Source of the DNA: Clostridium beijerinckii
GTDB taxonomy: Bacteria; Bacillota; Clostridia; Clostridiales; Clostridiaceae
Direction: 5' to 3'
Assembly: GCF_036699995.1 (NCBI RefSeq)
Contig: NZ_CP144906.1
Location: 5,157,001 to 5,221,000, forward strand
Length of the DNA: 64,000 nucleotides
Shown piece by piece: positions 1 through 9,745 of this stretch; position 1 is the stretch's first letter, and the number at the start of each line of letters is the position of its first letter. The position numbers and the translations under genes were made by a program. Below the pieces are notes generated by a model. It searched no databases. It saw nothing but the letters and a program-made list of their open reading frames with translations, and was not told the DNA's origin.

Positions 1-2478
1 AAAATCTGTTACTACAAATACTAATGGAGTTATTAAAGCTAAGAAGGCAAGAAGTGCAACCTGACTTCTTCCAAATAGCACAGTTAGAGATAATATAAGA
101 GCAAGAAGTAAATTAGGTGCTAATAAACTTCTTCTTAGATTATCAAATATCTTCCACTTATATAATAAATTTATTTTATTTGAAAATAACCATCCTATTA
201 GCTGCCAGTCACCTCTAACCCATCTATGCAATCTTTTGCAGCTAGATTCATAAAATGCTGGATATCCATCAATAAATTCCACATCACTTAATAATCCGCA
301 TCTTGCAATGCCACCCTCAAGCAAATCATGACTTAAGACTGTATCATCTTTTATAGAATTACTTAACACTTTATAAAATTCATCTATACATATTATTCCT
401 TTACCAGTAAAGGACCCTTCTCCAAATAAATCTTGATAAGTGTCAGAATAAGCAACGGAATATCCATCAACTCCTTCTTCTCCTCCAAATACTTTTGAAA
501 AATAAGTTTGATTCTTAGCTTCTAGGCTAATGCTCACCTTAGGCTGCATTATTCCATATCCTCTTGCGACTCTATTGCCTTTTATATGAGGAATATTAAG
601 AATATGGCTCATAGCCCCTACAAGTTTAAAAGCACTTTCCCTAGGCATGAAAGTATCTTCATCTAATGTAATTAGATACTTAACTTGTTTTAGTTCTTGA
701 ATATCCGAGCTAAAAACATTATAAGTATGATTCTTACCACCTCTAATAAGAGCCATAAATTCCAGTAACTTTCCACGTTTTCTTTCTCTGCCCATGAATA
801 CATTTTGTTTTTTATTATAAATTCTCTTTCTACTAAAGAAAAAGAATCTATTTTCACTAACTCCTTGGTCGTTTTTAAAGTCATCGGAATATTTCTCATT
901 TAAATCTCTAGCATATTGAACTCCTGATTTAATTATCTCAACATCTTCTTGAGCAGTCTCATGCTCAAAATCATGAAAATCACTTAGCAAAGCAAAATAA
1001 ATATTCTTATCCTTATTTCCGCAATATGCTACTTCTAATTTTTTCATAAGTTCTTTAACTTTCTCTTTAGAATTTACTATAGCCGGTATTACAACTACAG
1101 TTTTATTTTCTTTAGGAATTCCTGAACTAAAATTTAATTTTGGGATTAATCTAATATCAACAACTTTACCCACAGTATAATTCGTAAGTCCAATTATTAT
1201 TTCGTTAACTGGAATTAATATTATAAGGAACGAAATCACGTATTGTACTAAAGTGTATCTAACTCCTAATAAACTGCTTATTAATAAAATAAGAAAACTT
1301 ATCAAAAGTGTTCCAAAAATATTGCATGCTACATAAGTATTCGCAGATATAGTTGTTTTTATATTATTTCCATATTTCTTTAGCTCGTTTATTCCCTCAT
1401 CAATTAAGTAATATCCAATATGGCATTTATAATTTTCTTCTTTATTACTTTTACTATTTCTTGCAAGTTCTAAAATATTACTAGCTAAAGTAATTTCGTC
1501 TGCGTTTGATATTCTAGCCATCTTTTCGAGCTTATGCCTATAATAATCCTTAGATTCAAAATCCATGCTATTATAAATATTCGCCGGATCATTTTTAAGT
1601 ATTTTTTCAACAAAAGAAGTTTCTTCAAAGAATCTTCTCCAGCTTATTCCTTCAATTTTTCTAATAAAGGTTATGTATTCTCCAATATTTCTTTCTAAAA
1701 CTTCTTCTCTTAAATCACTTCTAATATTATTTTTATCTAAATCAGAATTCACTTTCCATTTAGATTCTACAAGATCATTTATTCTTTGATCTTCTATAGA
1801 ATTATCTCTTAATACACTAAAAAATTCTCTTAAAAATAAAGGTCCAATATTTTTTCCAACATTAATATTTCCCATTTTTTCTTCAAATTTATTGTTGTTA
1901 ATTGCATCTATTATCTTTTCAGCTATATCTCTTCCTCTTATGATTTCTTTTTGAATATCAACAAGTTCATTAGTATACTTAGATAAATTTATTATTATAG
2001 CTATTTTAAGCATTAATGGGAATGCCCACAATTCTCCTGTAGTGAAAATCTTCTCTTTATTATTAAAATTTCCGTTTTCAATATCGCCTTGAAGTCCGTT
2101 TATATATGATATAAGTTTATCACAATCAATCTCATTTCCATTATTTATATAGTCCTTTGCTACTACAAAAATGCGCGGAATAAGTTCCTTATTTTCATTA
2201 TCTTCATTTGCATGGTTATCTTTATTTCTGTTGTAATTAACATTACCTATAGAAGATAGTCTCTTAAAATAATCTATGGGCATCTCAATCTTTATCGCTT
2301 TGTACTCTTTTTCTATTAAGTATATATTATCAAGAAGCCATTCAGATGCCCCAAGCACTTTATATCCGTTCTTAGATAATTTGCTAAAGTACCTAAAATT
2401 TTCATGGATGCAAGAAAATCCATCAGCTAACTCTTTTAAAACATTCTTTCTTACTCCATAAGAATTATTTCTCCTCAA
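1..2478 (-). CDS. Cyclic beta-1,2-glucan synthase-like glycosyltransferase (NdvB family), 5' part
   Basis: The gene runs off the left edge, so only the first 826 codons are visible. The start is TTG at 2478, with a GGGAG ribosome site about 8 bases upstream; no in-frame ATG fits as well. The first 370 or so residues are a soluble helical region. Hydrophobic segments lie at about residues 375-435. A family-2-like glycosyltransferase region follows, with TLDEDTF near residue 597 (acidic metal/sugar-nucleotide site) and a later RLHRWVRGDWQ motif near residue 762. Another membrane segment begins near residue 780. This order matches the N-terminal half of NdvB-type proteins, which build cyclic glucans from UDP-glucose and usually carry a GH94 phosphorylase domain at the C-terminus; that part would lie outside the window. 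A related cellobionic/laminaribiose phosphorylase fusion is possible. The family assignment is good; the product is inferred. Confidence 0.8.
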   Translation of the reverse strand, partial: MRRNNSYGVRKNVLKELADGFSCIHENFRYFSKLSKNGYKVLGASEWLLDNIYLIEKEYKAIKIEMPIDYFKRLSSIGNVNYNRNKDNHANEDNENKELIPRIFVVAKDYINNGNEIDCDKLISYINGLQGDIENGNFNNKEKIFTTGELWAFPLMLKIAIIINLSKYTNELVDIQKEIIRGRDIAEKIIDAINNNKFEEKMGNINVGKNIGPLFLREFFSVLRDNSIEDQRINDLVESKWKVNSDLDKNNIRSDLREEVLERNIGEYITFIRKIEGISWRRFFEETSFVEKILKNDPANIYNSMDFESKDYYRHKLEKMARISNADEITLASNILELARNSKSNKEENYKCHIGYYLIDEGINELKKYGNNIKTTISANTYVACNIFGTLLISFLILLISSLLGVRYTLVQYVISFLIILIPVNEIIIGLTNYTVGKVVDIRLIPKLNFSSGIPKENKTVVVIPAIVNSKEKVKELMKKLEVAYCGNKDKNIYFALLSDFHDFEHETAQEDVEIIKSGVQYARDLNEKYSDDFKNDQGVSENRFFFFSRKRIYNKKQNVFMGRERKRGKLLEFMALIRGGKNHTYNVFSSDIQELKQVKYLITLDEDTFMPRESAFKLVGAMSHILNIPHIKGNRVARGYGIMQPKVSISLEAKNQTYFSKVFGGEEGVDGYSVAYSDTYQDLFGEGSFTGKGIICIDEFYKVLSNSIKDDTVLSHDLLEGGIARCGLLSDVEFIDGYPAFYESSCKRLHRWVRGDWQLIGWLFSNKINLLYKWKIFDNLRRSLLAPNLLLALILSLTVLFGRSQVALLAFLALITPLVFVVTDF

Positions 2479-2742
2479 GTAAAAAACTCCCTTCTTACTA
2501 TTGGTATATTCAAAAAAATAATAAGTTAATATGATAGTCTATTTGCCTTTATACTTTATAAACACAACTTCCCAAAAGTACCATACTATGAGAAAATCAT
2601 ACTTTTTATCTAAAGATAAATACAACATTTTGCATTATCGATTATTATTTTCTTTCATATACCTAACATTAATAACAATTACCCAACGGAGATATTTTTA
2701 CCAAAATTATAAAAAGTATTCTTATATTCATAATCTATAAAA

Positions 2743-2791
2743 AAATAGCCATCTAAAGTTGCCATGTAGACAACCTTAGAATGGCTATTTA
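2743..2791 (-). terminator. Rho-independent terminator of the M18 aminopeptidase gene
   Basis: An inverted repeat has arms AATAGCCAT (2744-2752) and ATGGCTATT (2781-2789), extended inward by GTTG/CAAC. On the minus strand it is followed by a run of seven T. It lies 110 bp past the end of the aminopeptidase gene. The rest of 2479-2901 is AT-rich and shows no credible gene. Confidence 0.75.
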
Positions 2792-2901
2792 TTAACGTTC
2801 ATTAGATATTAGCTGATGCTTTAAAATTAACAGGTTATTAAGAAATCTGCACTTTAATAGATGCTTAGACATTTCCCATTATTAATTACTATTAAGATCT
2901 A

Positions 2902-4188
2902 TTATTTGAAAAACTCAGTAAATGCTTTTATTGTATATTCATTATCCTTTACAGTCGCTAATTCTCTTATTGAATGCATACTTAATAGTGGAGCACCCAT
3001 ATCTATTACTGGTATATTTAATTTTGATGCAGTAATAGGTCCAATAGTTGTTCCCCCTCTTAAATCCGATCTATTTACAAATACTTGGCATGGAACTTCA
3101 GCTTTTTCACAGATTCCTTTGAAGACAGCACTTGCATAACTATCAGTTGAATAACTTCCACCTGCTGCAATTTTAAGTACAGGTCCCTTTCCAAGCATAG
3201 GCTTATTTGTAGGATCACATTTTTCAACATAGTTTGGATGTATTGCATGAGCTAAGTCTGCTGAAATCATGATTGAATTGCTTAATGCTCTCTTGAAACT
3301 TTCTCTATCTTTTTCAAGACCTAAAGTTATTCTCTCTAAAATATTTTCTAAAATTGATGAATTTGCACCTTGAGATGTCAAGCTTCCTATTTCCTCATTA
3401 TCTAAAGCTACTAATACCTTCGTTGCTTTAATTTCATTGCTGCTTATTAAAGCTTTTAATCCTGCAAATACCATCCATAAATCATCTAGTCTTCCACATG
3501 ATATAAACTCATCATTTAATCCAATTAGCATACCTTCTGCATACTCATATAAAAACAAATCGAAATCTAATATATCGCTAGAATCTACCTTTAAAGTTTC
3601 TGCTATTAAATTAATTAAATAGTTATCCTTTTCTAACTTATCTTCAACTATTGTAAGCATTGGTAAAGTATCTTTTTGCTTATTATATTCATAACCTTCA
3701 TTCACGCTTCTATTCATATGTATTGCTAAGTTAGGAATAATTAAAACTGGCTTATTTACATCCAATAATTCAACTCTTGGACTGAATGGATTTTCTCCCT
3801 TTAAAGTTACTCTTCCTGCTATGCTTAAAGGTCTATCAAACCAAGTACTTAGTATTGGACCTCCATATACTTCAGTATTTAATTTAACATAATGTCCTTC
3901 AACTTTCATTTCTGGATTTGGCTTTATTCTAAATCCAGGTGAATCAGTATGTGCTCCTATTAATCTGAACCCATCTTTTTCAATGTCACCATTTCCTATT
4001 TCAAAGGCAATTAATGCAGAGTTATTTTTTATAATATAGTGTTTACCACCTTTTTTTAACTCCCATTTATCTTCTTCTTTAATTTCTGTATAACCTTGCT
4101 TATCTAAGATATTTTTAATTTCATAAGTACTTTGAAAAGCCGTCTTACCCTTATTTATAAAATCTAATAATTCTTGCGCATTATTCAT
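2902..4188 (-). CDS. M18 family aminopeptidase (aspartyl aminopeptidase type)
   Basis: A cytosolic dinuclear-zinc aminopeptidase that removes N-terminal residues, typically acidic or neutral, from peptides. At 428 residues it has the normal length for bacterial M18 enzymes. Visible signatures are the HTDSPGFR zinc-ligand motif in the N-terminal third, DNEEIGS (catalytic Glu pair), the HAIHPNY segment and a C-terminal SMHSIRE zinc ligand. I start at the ATG at 4188 (MNNAQELL), preceded by GGGAGAG. An in-frame ATG 48 bases upstream (4236) lacks a ribosome site and would add a non-conserved 16-residue leader. The gene is monocistronic, with its own terminator. Family assignment is firm; substrate preference is not visible. 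Confidence 0.92.
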   Translation of the reverse strand: MNNAQELLDFINKGKTAFQSTYEIKNILDKQGYTEIKEEDKWELKKGGKHYIIKNNSALIAFEIGNGDIEKDGFRLIGAHTDSPGFRIKPNPEMKVEGHYVKLNTEVYGGPILSTWFDRPLSIAGRVTLKGENPFSPRVELLDVNKPVLIIPNLAIHMNRSVNEGYEYNKQKDTLPMLTIVEDKLEKDNYLINLIAETLKVDSSDILDFDLFLYEYAEGMLIGLNDEFISCGRLDDLWMVFAGLKALISSNEIKATKVLVALDNEEIGSLTSQGANSSILENILERITLGLEKDRESFKRALSNSIMISADLAHAIHPNYVEKCDPTNKPMLGKGPVLKIAAGGSYSTDSYASAVFKGICEKAEVPCQVFVNRSDLRGGTTIGPITASKLNIPVIDMGAPLLSMHSIRELATVKDNEYTIKAFTEFFK

Positions 4189-4336
4189 ATAGTTATTATC
4201 TCTCCCTACATAAATTAAATTTTTCTCGTAAAACATTAAACAATATTAAATTCACTTTTAATATTATATACCTTTTTAGAAAATAATGCATATTTTATAT
4301 GTGTGATTATCTAGAAAATTTTATATTAGATAATAC

Positions 4337-5407
4337 CTACATAGTAAATGCCATAACTACTTTTTCATCTTTTCCAAGCGTCACATCTCCTGAACAAAGT
4401 TCAACTATTTCTTCATCATCGTCACTTAAATTTATCTCGTTAATATCATTTTTATTCCTAGACTTTCTTTTGCTCTTATTGTTCTTCTTCTGCACAGAAA
4501 TTGGTATACTTGACTTTGCATTAGTTACATTACTTTCGCAGGAACCTTTTTGAGTTTCTAAGCTGATATTCATATTAGCATTGTTGTTGGTGCAAATATT
4601 ATTACTAGCTATCACATCTGCATTTCTAGTATTATCTATACATTCTATGTTTTCATTGTTATCTTTATTATTAGTAGAATCTGTACTAGCATTTATAGTA
4701 TCATTATTCTGAGTTCTTTCAGCACTTATAGTATTACTATTACTATTCTTTTTATTACTATTTGCAAAGCTTTCATTTTCTGTATTACCTTTATTCACAA
4801 ATTCAGAATCCATCCTATTAGAATTTTCATTATATTTATTATAATTGTTAATATTATTATCATCATTATTTTTTTCATTTATCTCTTTATTAGCAATCAT
4901 AATACTCTTATCTTCGATTTTAGCAGTTTTATTTCTAACAATATGATCAATACTTTTATATCCACTACTTTTTGAATCAACACCTATTAGATTTTCTCTA
5001 TCTTTAATTTTAGACTCATCTCTTTTGTGACTAGAATCATTTTCTTTTACTACATTATTCTTGATTTCAGTATTCTTATTTATTTTAATATTTTGATGCT
5101 TAGCAAAGTTTTTTACTTTATAGATTTTATCTTCACTAAACTCAATCATTTCTAAATCAATTAAAACTTTCATAGCTAATTTTACTCGTTCAATATCTCT
5201 ATTAAATTCTATAGCAAGGGTTTCCATTGTGTATGGAATATTTCTAGACAAAAATAATTCTCCTTCTAAGTTTACCTTCCCAGCTAAAACAATAAGTCTA
5301 ATCCAAATATACTGAACAAGGTCCCTTTCATCCATTGTATCTATTATTTTAGATTTAGTATCATCATACATATCAACTCGTAATTTAACAGATTTTCTTT
5401 CTTTCAT
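4337..5407 (-). CDS. Phage replisome organiser N-terminal-like protein with long Asn-rich tail
   Basis: The first 110 or so residues (KSVKLRVDMYDDTKSKIID, then a helical region with a winged-helix-like VKLAMKVLIDLEMIEF segment) resemble the N-terminal domain of DnaD-like phage replisome organisers, which recruit primosome proteins. The remaining 240 residues or so are low complexity, rich in Asn, Ser, Lys and Glu, and end in a short acidic segment (DDDEEIVELCSG). No DnaB_2/DnaD C-terminal domain is visible. The start is the ATG at 5407, ten bases after GGGAG; a GTG three codons upstream sits too close to that site. It stands alone with no other phage gene nearby, so it is either a prophage relic or a domesticated DNA-binding protein. 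Function unknown. Confidence 0.75.
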   Translation of the reverse strand: MKERKSVKLRVDMYDDTKSKIIDTMDERDLVQYIWIRLIVLAGKVNLEGELFLSRNIPYTMETLAIEFNRDIERVKLAMKVLIDLEMIEFSEDKIYKVKNFAKHQNIKINKNTEIKNNVVKENDSSHKRDESKIKDRENLIGVDSKSSGYKSIDHIVRNKTAKIEDKSIMIANKEINEKNNDDNNINNYNKYNENSNRMDSEFVNKGNTENESFANSNKKNSNSNTISAERTQNNDTINASTDSTNNKDNNENIECIDNTRNADVIASNNICTNNNANMNISLETQKGSCESNVTNAKSSIPISVQKKNNKSKRKSRNKNDINEINLSDDDEEIVELCSGDVTLGKDEKVVMAFTM

Positions 5408-5699
5408 TTTTAACACACTCCCATTTAAATTAATCTTCTATATGGAATATATGTATAAAAATGAACAGTTACATAATTTCTCTAAATTTTTTATATTTTT
5501 TCTAGAAATCATTTTATACCATGAGTAAAATACATCTAAATTTTAATTTAGATCTAATACATAAAATACTTTGACACAGCAAAATGGTAGGTAATCGTGA
5601 GCCAAAAAATTCCTACGCATCTGCCTCGCAAAATATATATTTCTGACGTTTTCAGAAGTTATCTATAGATTTAACTTTTTATAATTTCTTTGCAAAAAA

Positions 5700-5741
5700 C
5701 GAAAATGAACGCCAGAATTTATAACATCCAAGCGTTCATTA
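5700..5741 (-). terminator. Rho-independent terminator of dapA
   Basis: Perfect 9-bp arms AATGAACGC (5704-5712) and GCGTTCATT (5732-5740) are followed on the minus strand by a T-rich stretch. It lies about 80 bp beyond the dapA stop. Apart from this hairpin, 5408-5821 shows no gene. Confidence 0.7.
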
Positions 5742-5821
5742 ATGTATTGCTTATTTATGTGAATTATTTTATAAATCTAAATTACATATTATTTATCTAT
5801 ACTTAAAATACATACTAAAAC

Positions 5822-6706
5822 TTATATAAGATTATTTTTAGCAAGTTCTTCACGTAATTTTTCTAGATTCTTGCCTTCCATTGGGAATAATGGCATTCTA
5901 AGTGGTCCTACATTATATCCCATAATTCCTAATGCAGTCTTTACTGGGATTGGGTTTACTTCTATAAATAACGTATTAATAAGATCTAAATATTTTGTTT
6001 GAAGCTTACAGCTTTCTTCTACTTTTCCTTCAAAATATAAACTACAAATTTCATGAGACTCTTTTGGCATAATATTTGAAAAGACTGAAATAACGCCTTT
6101 TCCCCCAAGTGATAAGATCGGAACTATTTGATCATCATTTCCAGAATATATATTAAGTTCATCTTTGCATAGCGCTTTTATCTTTGCAATCGCTGAAAGA
6201 TCTCCACTAGCTTCTTTTGTTGCAACTATACGTGGATGCTTAGCTAATTCTGCATATGTTTCAGGTGTTATATTAACTCCTGTTCTTGATGGTACATTAT
6301 ATAGAATTATTGGGATATTAACTCTATCCGCAATATAATTGTAATGTTTTATTAATCCAGTTTGAGTAGTTTTATTGTAATATGGTGTTACTAATAAAAG
6401 TGCATCTGCACCAACACTTTCAGCGTATTTTGATAGTTGAACAGCATAAACTGTATCGTTAGATCCTGTGCCCGCAATAACTGGTACTCTCTTATTTACA
6501 TATTCTACTGTAAATCTAATAACTTCTCTGTGTTCTTCATCAGTCATAGTTGAAGACTCACCTGTAGTTCCTGCAATTACAATTGCATCTGTACCATTCT
6601 CTATATTAAAATCAATTAATTTTTTTAATTCAGAGAAATTAATTCCATCTTCTGTAAAAGGTGTAACAATTGCAACTGCTGCACCAGTAAATATAATATC
6701 CTTCAT
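5822..6706 (-). CDS. dapA: 4-hydroxy-tetrahydrodipicolinate synthase
   Basis: Condenses pyruvate with aspartate semialdehyde, the committed step of diaminopimelate and lysine synthesis. The 294-residue length is typical of this TIM-barrel class I aldolase. Key residues are present: the Thr pair in GTTGES (47-48), Tyr136 and Arg141 in LYNVPSRTG, and the Schiff-base Lys164 in VATKEASGD. A GGGGGC ribosome site precedes the ATG. It is transcribed alone and has its own terminator. Paralogues of this family include N-acetylneuraminate lyase, but the motif set favours DapA. The later pathway gene lysA lies 14 kb away in this window behind a lysine riboswitch; no riboswitch is visible before dapA. 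Confidence 0.93.
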   Translation of the reverse strand: MKDIIFTGAAVAIVTPFTEDGINFSELKKLIDFNIENGTDAIVIAGTTGESSTMTDEEHREVIRFTVEYVNKRVPVIAGTGSNDTVYAVQLSKYAESVGADALLLVTPYYNKTTQTGLIKHYNYIADRVNIPIILYNVPSRTGVNITPETYAELAKHPRIVATKEASGDLSAIAKIKALCKDELNIYSGNDDQIVPILSLGGKGVISVFSNIMPKESHEICSLYFEGKVEESCKLQTKYLDLINTLFIEVNPIPVKTALGIMGYNVGPLRMPLFPMEGKNLEKLREELAKNNLI

Positions 6707-6837
6707 AAAAATTGCCCCCTCGAATATTTTCTATATAAATTATAACACAGTAAAGTGCTACTATAAACTTAGAATATATTTAAATTATAGATTGTATATT
6801 TATTAGTGTTGAATTGCTTAATTTCTTGAAAAAATAC

Positions 6838-6865
6838 TTGATTAACTAAAAATATTTAATATAAT
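6838..6865 (+). promoter_or_regulatory. Candidate sigma-A promoter of the cation efflux gene
   Basis: A -35-like TTGATT (6838-6843) and a -10 TATAAT (6860-6865) are separated by 16 bases, 45 bp upstream of the start codon. Confidence 0.5.
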
Positions 6866-6910
6866 AGATATAATGTCTATTGGTAATTTTTTATGATTGG
6901 AGTGTATATT

Positions 6911-8086
6911 ATGCTTTTTGAACTTATAGTTAATAAATTTATTAAAGATAATTCTAATGTTAAAGATGATAAAGTGAGAAATTCTTATGGTATGCTTGGA
7001 GGCATAATTGGTATAATCGTAAATATCATTTTATTTATAATAAAGCTTTCTGTTGGACTAATAGTTTCTAGTATAGCTATTATGGCTGATGCTTTTAATA
7101 ACCTTTCTGATGCAGCATCCTCTTTAATTACTATTTTAGGTTTTAAACTTTCAAATAAGCCAGCTGACAGAGAACACCCATTTGGTCATGGACGAATAGA
7201 ATATCTTTCAGCGCTAATTGTTGCGTTCATGGTAATGGTAGTTGGTCTACAATTTATAAAATCTTCATTTGAAAGAATAGTTAATCCATCACCAGTTATT
7301 TTTGAATTAGTTTCATTTATTTTACTTATAGTATCAATATTTTTTAAGATTTGGCTGTCTAGATTTAATAAATTTGTTGGTGAAAAAATTAATTCCTCTG
7401 CATTAAAAGCTTCTTCTGCAGATGCCTTAGGCGATGTATTTACTACCACTTGTGTTGCTATTTCATTTTTAGCTTCAAAATTCACTTCCTTTCCTATAGA
7501 TGGATATATAGGAATGTTTGTTGCATTATTCATTGTTTATGCCGGTTTCAATTTAGTTAAAGATACTATAAATCCACTTTTGGGGGAAGCGCCAGATCCA
7601 GAACTTGTTGAATCCATAGAAAGAATGGTTTTGTCTTACGATAACATCCTCGGCTCACATGATTTAATAGTTCACAATTATGGCCCTGGTAAATGTATGG
7701 CATCCATTCATGCTGAAATTCCTGGAAATATTAACGTTGTAGATATTCACGAAGTGATTGATAAAGCTGAAAGAGAAATTTCAAAAGCACTTAAGATTTA
7801 CTTAGTTATCCACATCGATCCTATCTGCATTATTGAAGGCGAAGTCAAAGAAGCTTATGATGAAATTTTATCCATAATTGAAAAATATGATTATATAGAG
7901 TCAATACATGATTTTAGAGTAGTCGGTGAAGGTGATATTAAGAACTTAATTTTTGACGTTGTTATTGAACCATCAAAAAAACTTTCTATAACTGATACTG
8001 AACTTATAAATATAATATCTGAAGGAGTAAAGAAATATCATCCTTCTTATAACTGTGTCATTACTATAGACAAACACTACACATAG
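6911..8086 (+). CDS. Cation diffusion facilitator family transporter
   Basis: A membrane antiporter that exports divalent metal ions (Zn, Mn, Fe or Co class) in exchange for protons. The N-terminal half has about six membrane segments with the family metal-site motifs: ADAFNNLSDA in one helix, HPFGHGR in the following loop, and a second-site motif SADALGD. The C-terminal 170 residues or so form the cytoplasmic metal-binding domain, ending with extra sequence after the usual VHIDP motif. I start at the ATG at 6911, preceded by TTGGAG; the upstream ATG at 6893 overlaps that ribosome site. It has its own promoter and a strong terminator. The metal cannot be assigned from sequence alone. Confidence 0.9.
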   Translation: MLFELIVNKFIKDNSNVKDDKVRNSYGMLGGIIGIIVNIILFIIKLSVGLIVSSIAIMADAFNNLSDAASSLITILGFKLSNKPADREHPFGHGRIEYLSALIVAFMVMVVGLQFIKSSFERIVNPSPVIFELVSFILLIVSIFFKIWLSRFNKFVGEKINSSALKASSADALGDVFTTTCVAISFLASKFTSFPIDGYIGMFVALFIVYAGFNLVKDTINPLLGEAPDPELVESIERMVLSYDNILGSHDLIVHNYGPGKCMASIHAEIPGNINVVDIHEVIDKAEREISKALKIYLVIHIDPICIIEGEVKEAYDEILSIIEKYDYIESIHDFRVVGEGDIKNLIFDVVIEPSKKLSITDTELINIISEGVKKYHPSYNCVITIDKHYT

Positions 8087-8091
8087 AAATA

Positions 8092-8147
8092 CAGCCGTTA
8101 TTTCAAACCAAGAAACTTCTAGTTTGAAATAACGGCTGCACTTTTTT
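8092..8147 (+). terminator. Strong Rho-independent terminator
   Basis: Perfect 17-bp arms, CAGCCGTTATTTCAAAC (8092-8108) and its complement (8122-8138), are followed by CTTTTTT. It ends the cation efflux gene. Confidence 0.9.
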
Positions 8148-8338
8148 ATAGCTGTTGGCCATTTAGGACATATTTTTATTCTTAAAATTATAAGCATAAA
8201 TAAAGTTAAAACCCTATTTGAATTTTTCAATTTATTATTCCTTTTTGCCTTGTCCTATTTGCTGTCCTTCTCATTGTTAATTGGATAAATTTGTGATATT
8301 CTTTTATTATTAAGTGCTATTAAAAGGAGGATATAATT

Positions 8339-9145
8339 TTGAAATGTCCACATTGTTCAGAAGAACTAGGAATAAATAATGTATGTATAAATCCTATATG
8401 TTCTTACTTCGGTACTACCATTAAAAATAATGAAAAAACTAATATAGATAATATTGAAAATAACTTAGATAGTAGAGTTAATGCTGATATTAAAGTAGAT
8501 CATGTTGAAAATAACTCCAAATCTAATGATAACTTTAATCAAAACAAAGTCCATCACAATAGAAATAACTATGATAATAATCAGAATGCAAACAGATTTA
8601 AAAATATATATTCTATTCCTTACAACAAAAGCAACAATATTTCTCGAGACGAATTAGCTATTTTTATTGGAAATAATAGCAATTTCTATATTAACCACCT
8701 CAATAAATATAACGACAAACATAAATTCTTATCTTGGAACTGGCCCTGTTTTTTCTTCGGTTACTATTGGTTATTATACAGAAAGCTTTATGTTCCAGGA
8801 GCTGCTTTGATAATCTTAACCTTAGTATCTTCAGCAATTTTTCCAAAAGGAATACACTTATTTTTGCTACTTCTCATAAGAATTACATTAGCTTTATATG
8901 CAAATTTTATTTATCTTAATAATTGTGAACGTAAGATTAAAAACTTCAAAATGAATGTTATCAATATCCAAAATCTCAGCAATACTCAATATATAAATAA
9001 ATTACGTAAAAAAGGCGGAGTTAGTTTAGCCGTACCATTAATTGTATTAGCTCTCCATATCATGTTTATAGTAATTTCACTTGGCATGTTGCTTGCAACT
9101 AGGATTACACCACATAAATTTTCTTCTCCTTCGTACTACTTTTAG
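8339..9145 (+). CDS. Zinc-ribbon and DUF2628 membrane protein
   Basis: A 268-residue protein of unknown role. It begins with a small zinc ribbon (CPHC at residues 3-6, then two further Cys at about 15 and 20). About 80 low-complexity residues rich in Asn and Asp follow. Next comes a DUF2628-type module: the aromatic motif FLSWNWPCFFFGYYWLLYRK, then two or three membrane helices. A final membrane helix lies near residue 235-255. The start is TTG at 8339, eight bases after AAAGGAGG; no ATG is better placed. Such proteins are common in clostridia and are thought to be membrane-anchored, but no biochemical function is established. It stands alone. Confidence 0.75.
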   Translation: MKCPHCSEELGINNVCINPICSYFGTTIKNNEKTNIDNIENNLDSRVNADIKVDHVENNSKSNDNFNQNKVHHNRNNYDNNQNANRFKNIYSIPYNKSNNISRDELAIFIGNNSNFYINHLNKYNDKHKFLSWNWPCFFFGYYWLLYRKLYVPGAALIILTLVSSAIFPKGIHLFLLLLIRITLALYANFIYLNNCERKIKNFKMNVINIQNLSNTQYINKLRKKGGVSLAVPLIVLALHIMFIVISLGMLLATRITPHKFSSPSYYF

Positions 9146-9333
9146 CTTATTAAACTAAAAGTTTAAATACTTTAAAGTTAATACAACCTGATACGTATAA
9201 TTTTCAGATAATTTTAATAAATTTTTCGAAGTAACAATTCTTATAGTTTCGGTGAATTCCAACTCTTAATTAGGTATCTATATAGATAATACAATCATAA
9301 ACTATACTTAGACTATGAAATATCCTCCAACTA

Positions 9334-9627
9334 GAAATGAGTAATATACTTTTGTGGAATGTTTCATTGGTAATTTTGATGGATGTGATTCTTTGGCTAT
9401 AAGTTGTTCCAAATGAGCTAGTTCAAAAAGTGAGAATCAAAAAGTGATGCTCCAAATTTTACATTTGGTAAGCAGAACTTTCCCTGTGGGCATTTTATAT
9501 TTCGTTCTTCGAACTTTCCCTGTGAGCGCTTGTTCTTTGAGGCTAGCACTTTGGGTGCAACTTTATAGCCTTAGAATCCCCCATCGGAATTACCCGGAAA
9601 CTGGAACAAAAGTATATTATTCATTTC
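9334..9627 (+). repeat. Large imperfect hairpin repeat, copy E1
   Basis: The ends pair over about 22 bp with one mismatch: GAAATGA plus TAATATACTTTTGT at 9334-9355 and the complement at 9606-9627. Further inward stems are GTAATT/AATTAC, GATTC/GAATC and GGCTATAAGTTGT (9395-9407) with AACTTTATAGCC (9559-9570). Symmetric internal loops, GGAA on the left and CTGG on the right, separate the stems. The centre holds two tandem copies of GAACTTTCCCTGTG. The core shares sequence with copy E2 and the outer stem layout matches copy E3. A short reading frame inside (9444-9704) is not credible. Noncoding element, function unknown. Confidence 0.7.
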
Positions 9628-9682
9628 GGCGAGCTATACGCATAAGTATGGATTATAATTGGTTTATCTATATTAAAATTTT

Positions 9683-9731
9683 AGGCGTTCACCATAATAA
9701 CTAATAAAAATAGTTGTTATGGTGAACGCCT
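9683..9731 (-). terminator. Rho-independent terminator of the amino acid ABC operon
   Basis: Near-perfect 21-bp arms begin AGGCGTTCACCATAA (from 9683) and end with the complement at 9731, with a short A-rich loop. On the minus strand it follows the ATPase stop by 15 bp. Confidence 0.85.
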
Positions 9732-9745
9732 TGTTGTATAGTTAA

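Noticed and set aside
690..899. 69-codon minus-strand frame
   Set aside because: Shadow of the glucan synthase gene in another frame.
2531..2740. 69-codon plus-strand reading frame upstream of the aminopeptidase terminator
   Set aside because: Low-complexity AT-rich translation, no ribosome site, no recognisable domain.
9444..9704. 86-codon plus-strand reading frame
   Set aside because: It lies inside the E1 hairpin repeat, has no ribosome site, and its sequence follows the repeat structure rather than any protein family.
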